The position numbers and the translations under genes were made by a program. A DNA stretch of 32,861 bases. Source: DASUSH01 sp036375215. GTDB lineage: Bacteria; Actinomycetota; Thermoleophilia; Solirubrobacterales; 70-9. The DNA is taken from NCBI GenBank assembly GCA_036375215.1, contig DASUSH010000049.1, forward strand, positions 1 through 32,861, written 5' to 3'. The notes under the pieces are model-generated. The model worked only from the letters and a program-made list of their open reading frames with translations. It was not told where the DNA came from and did no database searches. Shown here one piece after another: positions 5,662-12,702 of this stretch (its first letter is position 1; every line of letters begins with the position of its first letter).

Positions 5662-7188
5662 ATGGCTCCGAAGGTGGGACAAGGAGCCGAGCCGGGGGGT
5701 GAGCGCCGGCTCGGCGAGGGCGCGCGTGCGCTGATCGGGCTCGCGGCGGTGCTCGTGATCGCCGCAGCGATCGCGATCCCGGTCGCGCTCCTGCTCGGCG
5801 GCGACGACCCGCCCGAGGTGAGGACCGAGGAGGTCGCCGCGGCCGGCCGCGACGCCGGGGGCCAGTCGGACCCATTCGCCTGGAAGCCCGACCGCCGCGA
5901 GGACCTCGAGCGCCGCGCCGCCGCCGGGCTCGCCCACGTCCTCTACGCGAACAGCCCCGGCGGCGTGCTCGCCTCGGCGAAGCGCACCGCCCGCTGGCGC
6001 GACGAGATCGAGGCCGCGGCGAAGGGCGCCGGGATCGACCCCGATCTGCTCGAAGCGATGGTGTTCCTCGAGAGCGCCGGCCGGCCCGACGTGATCGCGG
6101 GCAGCGACGTCGAGGCGGCGTCCGGGCTCACCCAGATCCTCGCCTCGACGGGGATCGACCTGCTCGGCATGGAGATCGACGTCGACCGCTCGGAGGAGCT
6201 GACGAAGAAGGCGGCGAAGGCTTCCGCGCGCGGCGAGGAGGGCAAGTTCAGGGCGCTCCTGCGCGAGCGCGCCCAGGTCGACGAGCGCTTCGACCCCGAG
6301 GAGGCGCTGGCGGCGACCGGCCGGTACCTGACGACGGCCCGCGAGAGCTTCGCCGAGGACGACCTCGCGGTCACCTCTTACCACATGGGGATCGGCAACC
6401 TCGAGGACGTGATCCAGGCCTACGCCGGCTCCGACGCCCCCGCCCGCGACCTGGTCGAGTCCGAGGACCTGAGCTACGCCCAGCTCTTCTTCGACAGCTC
6501 CCCCACGCGGCACCCGGAGGCGTGGGACGTGCTCTCCCGGTTCGCCGACGACTCCGCGACCTACCTCTGGCGCGTCTACGCGGCGCGGGAGATCATGCGC
6601 CTCTACCGCGAGGATCCCGGCGAGCTCGAGCTGATCGCCGACCTGCAGACGCGCAAGGCGACCCAGGAAGAGGTCTTCCACCCCGAGGACGCGACCGAGA
6701 TCTTCGACGACCCGGGCGAGATCGAAGCCGCCCGCGACTCCGGCGAGCTCGTCCCCCTCCCGGTCGACCCCTCACTCGGCTTCCGTCCCTCCGAGCAGAT
6801 GGGCGAGCTCGCCACGAAGCTGGACCAGCCCCGCGAGCTCTACCGCGCGCTTCGCCCGGAGGCGCTCGCGACCCTCGTCTACCTCTCCTCGCAGGTCCAG
6901 GAGACGAGCGGCGCCGACCGCCCGCTGCGGGTAACGAGCACGGTGCGCGACCGCGAGTACCAGGAGCTGCTCGTCGGCACCAACCCGGAGGCGACCAGCG
7001 AGTACTCGCTCCACACCACCGGCTGGTCGTTCGACATCCTGCGCAAGTACGACTCCGACGCGCAGGGCGAGGCCTTCCAGTTCGCGCTCGACCGGTTGCG
7101 GGCGCTCAACGTCCTCGACTACGCCTACGAGCCGGCGGCGATCCACGTCACGGTCGGCCCCGGCGCCGCGCCGCTGGTGGACGACTGA
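5662..7188 (+). CDS. membrane-anchored lytic transglycosylase with C-terminal M15/VanY-like domain
   Basis: A 508-residue peptidoglycan-processing enzyme. A basic N terminus and one transmembrane helix (about 23-46) anchor it so the rest faces outside. An SLT (goose-lysozyme-like) domain spans about 115-250, with the catalytic-type E137 in MVFLESAGRPD, the SGLTQI motif (154-159) and TSYHMGIGNLEDVI later. The C-terminal part carries S449-L-H451-T-T-G454-W-S-F-D458 and H495 in AIHVTVG. This is the SxHxxGxxxD...H arrangement of zinc M15 peptidases (D-Ala-D-Ala carboxypeptidase/VanY type). One chain may therefore cut both glycan and peptide, unless the C-terminal half only binds wall peptide. The start is leaderless (TAACAT, 6 nt gap). 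The stop codon shares two bases with the 40-bp repeat. Confidence 0.8.
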   Translation: MAPKVGQGAEPGGERRLGEGARALIGLAAVLVIAAAIAIPVALLLGGDDPPEVRTEEVAAAGRDAGGQSDPFAWKPDRREDLERRAAAGLAHVLYANSPGGVLASAKRTARWRDEIEAAAKGAGIDPDLLEAMVFLESAGRPDVIAGSDVEAASGLTQILASTGIDLLGMEIDVDRSEELTKKAAKASARGEEGKFRALLRERAQVDERFDPEEALAATGRYLTTARESFAEDDLAVTSYHMGIGNLEDVIQAYAGSDAPARDLVESEDLSYAQLFFDSSPTRHPEAWDVLSRFADDSATYLWRVYAAREIMRLYREDPGELELIADLQTRKATQEEVFHPEDATEIFDDPGEIEAARDSGELVPLPVDPSLGFRPSEQMGELATKLDQPRELYRALRPEALATLVYLSSQVQETSGADRPLRVTSTVRDREYQELLVGTNPEATSEYSLHTTGWSFDILRKYDSDAQGEAFQFALDRLRALNVLDYAYEPAAIHVTVGPGAAPLVDD

Positions 7189-7226
7189 CCTGCCACCCGA
7201 GGGGTCTGACCCCAAAGGGACAGGTC
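7187..7226 (-). repeat. 40-bp palindromic repeat, copy 1
   Basis: Exact reverse complement of copy 2 at 15938-15977 (40 of 40 bases). Ends are GACCTG/CAGGTC and the centre is GGGGTCTGACCCC. It fills the gap between the convergent lytic transglycosylase and ychF genes and supplies the GA of the former's TGA stop. It could fold as a hairpin in either transcript and so act as a two-way terminator. Confidence 0.85.
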
Positions 7227-7228
7227 GG

Positions 7229-8305
7229 TCAGACCTTGATCGTGATCACGTCGCCGTCGGCGACGACGTAGTCGCGGCCCTCGGTGCGGAGCAGGCCGCG
7301 GTCGCGCGCGGGGGCGTAGCCGCCGGCGTCGACGAGGTCGCGCCAGCCCACGACCTCGGCCCGGATGAAGGCGGCCTGGATCTCGCCGTGGATGCGGCCC
7401 GCCGCCTGCCACGCGGTCCAGCCCGCCGGGATCGAGCGGGCGTTTGCCTCGACGTCGGGCCCGGCGGTGAAGAACGTGATCAGCCCGAGCAGCTCGTAGG
7501 CGGCGCGGACGAGCCGGTTGAGCCCCGGCTCGGCCGGCAGCCCGAGCTCGGCTCGCATCGCCGCCGCCTCCTCGGGATCGAGCTCGGCGAGCTCGGCCTC
7601 GATCCGGGCGCTGACCGCGACCGCCGTCGCCCCGCGCTCGGCGGCGAGCGCAGCGATCTCGGCAGGGACCTCGGCGTCGCCCTCGTCGACGTTGGCGGCG
7701 AACAGCACCGGCTTCGAGGTGAGGGCGCCGAGGCGGCGCTCGGCGCCGCCGGCCGCGTCGGGCACGGGCAACGACCGCACCGGATCGCCGCGCTGGAGCG
7801 CGGCGATCACCCGCTCGAGCCAGTCGCGCTCGGCGATCGCCTCGGGGTCGAGCGAGCGCGCCTGCTTGGTCACGCGCTCGAGCCGCCGCTCGGCCTGCTC
7901 GAGGTCGGAGAGCAGCAGCTCGGCCTCGATCGTCTCGATGTCCGCCGCCGGGTCGACCGTGCCCTCCGGGTGGGGCACCCCGGAGTCCGAGTGGGCGCGG
8001 ACGACGTGGCAGATCGCGTCGGTCTCGCGGATCGCCGCGAGGAACTTGTTGCCGAGCCCCTCGCCGGCGGAGGCGCCGCGGACGAGACCGGCGATGTCGT
8101 GGAACTCGATCGTCGCCGGCACCAGCTTCGAGCTGCGGGCGACCGCCGCGACCTCGGCGAGCCGCTCGTCGGGCACGGGCGCGATCGCCACGTTCGGGTC
8201 GATCGTGGTGAAGGCGTAGCCCGCGGTCTCGGCGCCGGCCTTGGTGAGCGCGTTGAAGAGGGTGGACTTCCCGGCGTTGGGGAGGCCGACGATGCCGACC
8301 TTCAT
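7229..8305 (-). CDS. ychF: YchF/OLA1-family redox-regulated ATPase
   Basis: A 358-residue Obg-related P-loop NTPase. Known family: YchF/OLA1 prefers ATP, binds ribosomes and is linked to oxidative-stress control. The P-loop is G7LPNAGKST, followed by NALTKAGAETAGYAFTTIDPNVAIAPVPDERL, the classic YchF start. The switch II region is EFHDIAGLVRGASAGEGLGNKFL. The usual NKxD is replaced by NVDE (FAANVDEGD), the change that explains the family's ATP preference. A coiled-coil insertion (ELLLSDLEQAERRLERV) and a C-terminal TGS domain (LITFFTAGPDVEANARSIPAG to the end) complete the standard length. Its ATG overlaps the PAP2 stop as ATGA, so translation is probably coupled. Confidence 0.95.
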   Translation of the reverse strand: MKVGIVGLPNAGKSTLFNALTKAGAETAGYAFTTIDPNVAIAPVPDERLAEVAAVARSSKLVPATIEFHDIAGLVRGASAGEGLGNKFLAAIRETDAICHVVRAHSDSGVPHPEGTVDPAADIETIEAELLLSDLEQAERRLERVTKQARSLDPEAIAERDWLERVIAALQRGDPVRSLPVPDAAGGAERRLGALTSKPVLFAANVDEGDAEVPAEIAALAAERGATAVAVSARIEAELAELDPEEAAAMRAELGLPAEPGLNRLVRAAYELLGLITFFTAGPDVEANARSIPAGWTAWQAAGRIHGEIQAAFIRAEVVGWRDLVDAGGYAPARDRGLLRTEGRDYVVADGDVITIKV

Positions 8306-8910
8306 CGCTGCGTGGGCGGTGGGGCGGTGGTCGGCGGAGATTCAGCCGGCTCGTCGAGGCCCGGGGCGAGCCTTCCGATGATCCGGCCCAGGGCGACGCC
8401 GACGAGGACGTCGGAGGGGTAGTGCATGCCGAGGTAGGGCCGGCCGACGCAGACGAGCGCGGCGAGCGTGTAGACGACCGGGCGCGAGGCCGGCGAGATC
8501 CGCGCGATCGCGGTCGCCGCAGCGACCGATGAGGTCGCGTGGGCCGAGGGGAAGGAGAGCGAGCTCGCCGCGTAGCCGAGGGCGGGGAGCTCCTCGATCA
8601 CCGGCCGCTCGCGGTTGATCGCCCGCTTGAAGCCGTAATTGGCCACGATCGCGACCGGAGGCAGGACGGTGGCGGCGAGCCAGCGCGGCCGCCGGCGCGG
8701 GTCGCCGGCGGCGGCGGCGAGCGCGGAAGCGGACCAGATCGCGCCCCACTCGCCCGCCCAGCCGAGCCCCCTCATCGCCGTCTCGACCGGGGCCTGGTGC
8801 CCGTGCGTGCGCAGGAACCGCAGTACGCCGAGGTCGAGCTTCGCGAGCGGCCGCCCGGCGGCGGCGGCCCAGGCGACGCGGGGGAGCCGGTTGAGGATGC
8901 GGCGGCGCAC
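8302..8910 (-). CDS. PAP2-family membrane phosphatase
   Basis: A 202-residue integral membrane phosphatase of the PAP2 superfamily. Members dephosphorylate phosphatidic acid, undecaprenyl diphosphate or similar lipids. The three signature motifs are present: KRAINRERP (K-x6-RP), SFPSAHATS (PSxH form), and GRPYLGMHYPSD (R-x5-H-x3-D). Hydrophobic helices surround them and the C terminus is Pro/Thr-rich. The start is GTG at 8910, with TATGCT 8 nt upstream and no Shine-Dalgarno. It is the first gene of a two-gene operon with ychF. The lipid substrate is not determinable; C55-PP recycling is one option. Confidence 0.88.
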   Translation of the reverse strand: MRRRILNRLPRVAWAAAAGRPLAKLDLGVLRFLRTHGHQAPVETAMRGLGWAGEWGAIWSASALAAAAGDPRRRPRWLAATVLPPVAIVANYGFKRAINRERPVIEELPALGYAASSLSFPSAHATSSVAAATAIARISPASRPVVYTLAALVCVGRPYLGMHYPSDVLVGVALGRIIGRLAPGLDEPAESPPTTAPPPTQR

Positions 8911-8918
8911 GGCCGCGC

Positions 8919-8924
8919 AGCATA
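8919..8924 (-). promoter_or_regulatory. -10 element of the PAP2-ychF operon
   Basis: TATGCT on the minus strand with 8 nt between it and GTG 8910, fitting the leaderless pattern. Confidence 0.5.
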
Positions 8925-8964
8925 GGAGGGCGCACCGTCCGCCGCCGCCGCTGAAATCCCCCGG

Positions 8965-10032
8965 GTGGACGACGAGCTTCGCGCCTACGAGCGCCGCTTC
9001 CGCCGCGCCGGGCTGCCGCTCTTCATCGAGGACTTCCGCGCGTCCACCAACGTCTTCAACCGGGCGGCACCCGTGCTCGCGATCAGCTTCGTCGCGCAGA
9101 TGCTGAACGCCGCCAACCTCGACTGGTCGCCCCTCGCGAACGTCGCCGCGGTCGTCGGCGGGCTCGTGATCCTGGTCCTCGCCGTGGGGATCGCCAACCG
9201 CGCCCGCGAGCGCCCGTTCCTCTCGATCCCGCGCACGGTCGGCAAGGTCGAGCTCGCCCTCTACGTCCTCGTGCCCGCGCTCCTGCCGCTCGTCTTCGGC
9301 GGCCAGGAAGGGGTGGCGTCGCTCGTCGTGCTCGCCAACCTGCTCTTCCTCGCCCTGATCTACGCCGTGCTCGGGCTCGGCCTCTTCGCGATCCTGCGCT
9401 GGGTGCTGGCGCGCCTTTTGAGCCAGCTCGCCGGCTCGCTCGAGCTGATCGCCCGCGCCGTGCCGCTCCTCGCGATCTTCGCGCTGCTCTCGTTCACGAC
9501 CCAGGAGATGTGGGAGATCTTCGCCTCGCTCCCGACCCCGATCTTCTGGACGATCATCGGCCTCTTCGTCTTCCTCGGCACCGCCTTCCTCGTCGTCCGC
9601 CTGCCGAAGGAGGCCCGCGCGCTGGAGCGCGAGGCGAAGGCCGACGACGTCCCGCTGCGCCGCCGCCAGCGCCTGAACGTGGGGCTCGTCATGTTCGTGA
9701 GCCAGGCCGTCCAGGTGCTGATCGTGAGCCTCGTGGTCGCCGCGTTCTTCGCCCTCTTCGGACTGCTCGCGATCGACGAGACCGTGCGCACCGACTGGAT
9801 CGGCTCGGGCGGGGACGTCCTCTTCTCCTTCGACCTATTCGGGACCCGGCTCGAGTTGACCCGGGAGCTCCTGCGCGTCGCGATCGGCCTCGGCGCCTTC
9901 TCCGGCTTCTACTTCGCGATCGCGATGCTCACCGACTCCACCTACCGCGAGGAGTTCCTCGAGGAGCTCTCGTCGGAGATGCGCGCCAGCTTCGAGGCCC
10001 GCGCCGAGTACCTCCGCCTGCGCGCGGCCTGA
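8965..10032 (+). CDS. polytopic membrane protein, function unknown
   Basis: A 355-residue protein with about seven hydrophobic segments (roughly residues 58-76, 96-112, 118-145, 165-178, 193-212, 240-268 and 308-325). It has a charged N terminus (DDELRAYERRFRRAG) and an acidic-basic cytosolic tail ending EEFLEELSSEMRASFEARAEYLRLRAA. A basic loop KEARALEREAKADDVPLRRRQRLN separates segments 5 and 6. I do not recognise a transporter or enzyme motif. The GTG start at 8965 has TGAAAT 7 nt upstream, an imperfect version of the leaderless signal. It is divergent from the PAP2 operon and 50 nt before the acyl-CoA ligase, which has its own promoter-like hexamer and Shine-Dalgarno. Confidence 0.7.
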   Translation: MDDELRAYERRFRRAGLPLFIEDFRASTNVFNRAAPVLAISFVAQMLNAANLDWSPLANVAAVVGGLVILVLAVGIANRARERPFLSIPRTVGKVELALYVLVPALLPLVFGGQEGVASLVVLANLLFLALIYAVLGLGLFAILRWVLARLLSQLAGSLELIARAVPLLAIFALLSFTTQEMWEIFASLPTPIFWTIIGLFVFLGTAFLVVRLPKEARALEREAKADDVPLRRRQRLNVGLVMFVSQAVQVLIVSLVVAAFFALFGLLAIDETVRTDWIGSGGDVLFSFDLFGTRLELTRELLRVAIGLGAFSGFYFAIAMLTDSTYREEFLEELSSEMRASFEARAEYLRLRAA

Positions 10033-10040
10033 GGCCTGAA

Positions 10041-10075
10041 TAGGGTTCTGGCGCGGAACAGACCGAGGAGGAGAG
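10041..10075 (+). promoter_or_regulatory. promoter -10 and Shine-Dalgarno of the acyl-CoA ligase
   Basis: TAGGGT (10041-10046) would start a leader of about 30 nt carrying GAGGAGGAGAG (10065-10075), 7 nt before ATG 10083. This is one of the few leadered starts in the window. Confidence 0.5.
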
Positions 10076-10082
10076 CGAGACC

Positions 10083-11651
10083 ATGAGCACGATCCACACC
10101 GGGCCCTACGAGGAAGTCGAGATCCCCGAGAGCGACATCAGCTCGTTCGTCCTCGAGCGCGCCGCTGAGTACGGCGACAAGCCGGCGCTGATCGACGGCC
10201 CCACCGGCCGGACGATCACCTACGCCGACCTCGTCCGCGGCATCCGCGCCCTCGCCGCCGGTCTCGCCGCCCGGGGCTTCGGCAAGGGCGACGTGCTCGC
10301 CATCTACATGCCGAACCTGCCGGAGTACGCGATCGCCTTCCACGGCGCGACCTCCGCGGGCGGGATGGCGACGACTATGAACCCGCTCTACACCGCGAAC
10401 GAGGTGGCGCACCAGCTCGAGGACTCCGGCGCGAAGCTGCTGGTCACGGTGGGGCCGTTCCTCGAGGCCGCGACCGAGGCCGCCGAGCGGGCCGGGATCG
10501 GCGACGAGGTCTACGTCGTGGGCGAGGGGGACGCGAAGCCCTTCACGGACCTCCTTGGCGACCCCGGCGAGGCCCCGGAGATCGAGGTCGACCCGGCCGA
10601 GGACCTCGCGGTCCTGCCGTACTCGAGCGGCACCACCGGTCTGCCGAAGGGCGTGATGCTCACCCACCGCAACCTGGTCGCGAACCTGCTCCAGACCCGC
10701 GCCACGCAGGATGTCGCAGACGACGACGTCCTCATCGGCGTCCTGCCGTTCTTCCACATCTACGGGATGCAGGTGATCATGAACCTCGGACTGCGCGAGG
10801 GGGGGACGGTGGTCACGATGCCGCGCTTCGACCTCGACCAGTTCCTCTCGCTGATCGAGCAGCACGGGGTGACCCGCGCTTACGTCGTGCCACCGATCGC
10901 GCTCGCCCTCGCCAAGCACCCGGCGGTCGACGAGCACGACGTCTCCTCGCTGCGGATGATCATGTCGGGCGCCGCCCCGCTCGGTGCCGAGCTCTCCGAG
11001 GCCGTCGAGAAGCGCACCGGCGCCTCGACCATCCAGGGGTACGGGCTCACCGAGACCAGCCCCGTCACGCACTGCATCCCCGCCGCCGGCGGCCGGCCGG
11101 GGTCGATCGGCCCGCCGCTGCCGAGCACCGAGTGCCGGATCGTCGACCCGGAGAGCGGCGAGGACGTCGCCCGCGGCGAGCGCGGCGAGCTCTGGATCCG
11201 CGGGCCGCAGGTGATGAAGGGCTACCTGGGAAACGACGAGGCGACCGCCGCCACCATCGACGCCGAGGGCTGGCTCCACTCCGGCGACATCGCGGTCGTC
11301 GACGACGAGGGCAGCTTCGAGATCGTCGACCGGCTCAAGGAGCTCATCAAGTACAAGGGCTTCCAGGTGCCGCCGGCCGAGCTCGAGGCGCTCCTGATCA
11401 CGCACCCGAAGGTCCAGGACGTGGCCGTGATCGGCGTCGCCGACGAGGAGGCCGGGGAGCTCCCGAAGGCCTACATCGTCCCCGGCGAGGAGGTCGATCA
11501 CGAGGAGCTCATGGCGTGGGTCGGCGAGCAAGTCGCGCCGCAGAAGAAGATCCGCCTGATCGAGGAGATCGACGAGATCCCGAAGTCCCCGTCGGGCAAG
11601 ATCCTGCGCCGCAAGCTCGTCGAGCGCGAGCGGGAGGCCGCCGCCGGCTGA
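10083..11651 (+). CDS. AMP-forming acyl-CoA synthetase / 4-coumarate-CoA ligase-like enzyme
   Basis: A 522-residue ANL-superfamily ligase that activates a carboxylic acid as acyl-AMP and then acyl-CoA. The P-loop-like motif is Y180SSGTTGLPKGVML, followed by the A5 motif QGYGLTETSPVTH, the A7/A8 block GWLHSGDIAVVDDEG and DRLKELIKYKGFQV, and the C-terminal catalytic Lys in SPSGKILRRKL. The layout and length match 4CL-like and medium-chain ligases. The carboxylate (aromatic or fatty) cannot be decided by eye. The stop TGA overlaps the ATG of the next gene by one base, so it is translationally coupled with the BtrH-like protein, which may use its acyl product. Confidence 0.88.
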   Translation: MSTIHTGPYEEVEIPESDISSFVLERAAEYGDKPALIDGPTGRTITYADLVRGIRALAAGLAARGFGKGDVLAIYMPNLPEYAIAFHGATSAGGMATTMNPLYTANEVAHQLEDSGAKLLVTVGPFLEAATEAAERAGIGDEVYVVGEGDAKPFTDLLGDPGEAPEIEVDPAEDLAVLPYSSGTTGLPKGVMLTHRNLVANLLQTRATQDVADDDVLIGVLPFFHIYGMQVIMNLGLREGGTVVTMPRFDLDQFLSLIEQHGVTRAYVVPPIALALAKHPAVDEHDVSSLRMIMSGAAPLGAELSEAVEKRTGASTIQGYGLTETSPVTHCIPAAGGRPGSIGPPLPSTECRIVDPESGEDVARGERGELWIRGPQVMKGYLGNDEATAATIDAEGWLHSGDIAVVDDEGSFEIVDRLKELIKYKGFQVPPAELEALLITHPKVQDVAVIGVADEEAGELPKAYIVPGEEVDHEELMAWVGEQVAPQKKIRLIEEIDEIPKSPSGKILRRKLVEREREAAAG

Positions 11652-12652
11652 TGGAGGCCGGGACCGCCCGGATGGTGCCGGGCTACCGGCACGTACCGGG
11701 GAACCACTGCGGCTCGACCGCGCTGCGCAACCTGCTCGCGTTCCACGGGATCGAGCTCACCGAGGAGATGGCGTTCGGGCTCGGCGCCGGCGCCTGCTTC
11801 TACTACATCGTCATCGACGGGCAGTCGCCGTCGCGGTTCACGAACGGGCGCGTCTCCCGGCTCGAGGAGCAGTTCGTCGAGCTCACCGGGATGCCGATCG
11901 AGCTGCGGACCTTCGCGGGCCCCGAGGAGAGCTGGGAGTGCGCGCGCGAGACGGTCGACTCGGGGCGGCCGGCGATCCTGCTCTCCGACCTCTACCACCT
12001 CGACCACTACGGCAAGTCGGCGCACTTCCCGGGCCACGCGGTGGTCCTGGCGGGCTACGACGAGGAGGTCGCCTACCTCTCCGACACCGCCTTCGCGGAC
12101 CTGCAGACGACCCGGCTCGAGAACCTCGCCAAGGCTCGCCACGAGAGCCTGCCGATCTTCCCGCTCGACGGCCACATGTTCTCGATCCCCGCCGGCGCGG
12201 ATCTCGGCGACCCGACGGCGGCGGCCCCGGCCGCGATCACGTACTGCGCGAAGCGGATGCTCGAGCCGCCGTTGGGGGACTTCGAGGGCCTCCCGGCGCT
12301 CCGCCGCTTCGCCGCCGAGGTCGGTTCCTGGCCCGCGGCCACCGAGGACTGGAAGTGGTGCGCCCGCTTCAACTACCAGGTGATCGAGCGCCGCGGTACC
12401 GGCGGCGGCAACTTCCGCGCCATGTACTCGCGCTTCCTCGCCGAGGCCGGCTATGCCGAGTCCGGGCTCGCCGCCGAGGCTTCGGCGCTCTGGACGGCCC
12501 TCGCCGAGGCGCTGCACGCGGCGAGCGAGCTGGACGCGCCCGAGCCCGCGGCGTGGTCGCGGGTCGCCGACGGCGCCGGGCGCGTGCTGGAGGCGGAGGA
12601 GCGCCTCTGGCCGGCGCTCGCCGGAGCCCGAAGCGGGCCAGCGCATCCGTAG
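11651..12652 (+). CDS. BtrH_N / DUF4872 protein (putative acyltransferase or Cys hydrolase)
   Basis: A 333-residue protein with the BtrH N-terminal domain. NH19-C20-G-S-T-A-L-R-N at the start looks like a papain-like Cys nucleophile, HFPGHAVVLAGYDEE carries the likely His, and VAYLSDTAFADLQTTRLENLAKAR is the typical following block. The C-terminal part (AITYCAKRML to the end, with WKWCARFNYQVIERRGTGGGNFRAMYSRFLAEAG) matches the DUF4872 companion domain. Known family: BtrH transfers an acyl side chain from carrier protein to ribostamycin in butirosin synthesis. No aminoglycoside genes are nearby, so here the acceptor is unknown. Overlap with the ligase gene (TGATG) suggests acyl-CoA or acyl-thioester use. 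The protein begins MEAGTARMVPGYRHVPG with no signal peptide. Confidence 0.72.
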   Translation: MEAGTARMVPGYRHVPGNHCGSTALRNLLAFHGIELTEEMAFGLGAGACFYYIVIDGQSPSRFTNGRVSRLEEQFVELTGMPIELRTFAGPEESWECARETVDSGRPAILLSDLYHLDHYGKSAHFPGHAVVLAGYDEEVAYLSDTAFADLQTTRLENLAKARHESLPIFPLDGHMFSIPAGADLGDPTAAAPAAITYCAKRMLEPPLGDFEGLPALRRFAAEVGSWPAATEDWKWCARFNYQVIERRGTGGGNFRAMYSRFLAEAGYAESGLAAEASALWTALAEALHAASELDAPEPAAWSRVADGAGRVLEAEERLWPALAGARSGPAHP

Positions 12653-12687
12653 GCGACACGCCGATGCGGGCCGAGCGCCGGTTGGCG

Positions 12688-12693
12688 TAAGCT
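12688..12693 (+). promoter_or_regulatory. -10 element of the GH3 gene
   Basis: TAAGCT with 9 nt to ATG 12703 and no Shine-Dalgarno between them. Confidence 0.5.
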
Positions 12694-12702
12694 CCCGCCC
12701 GA

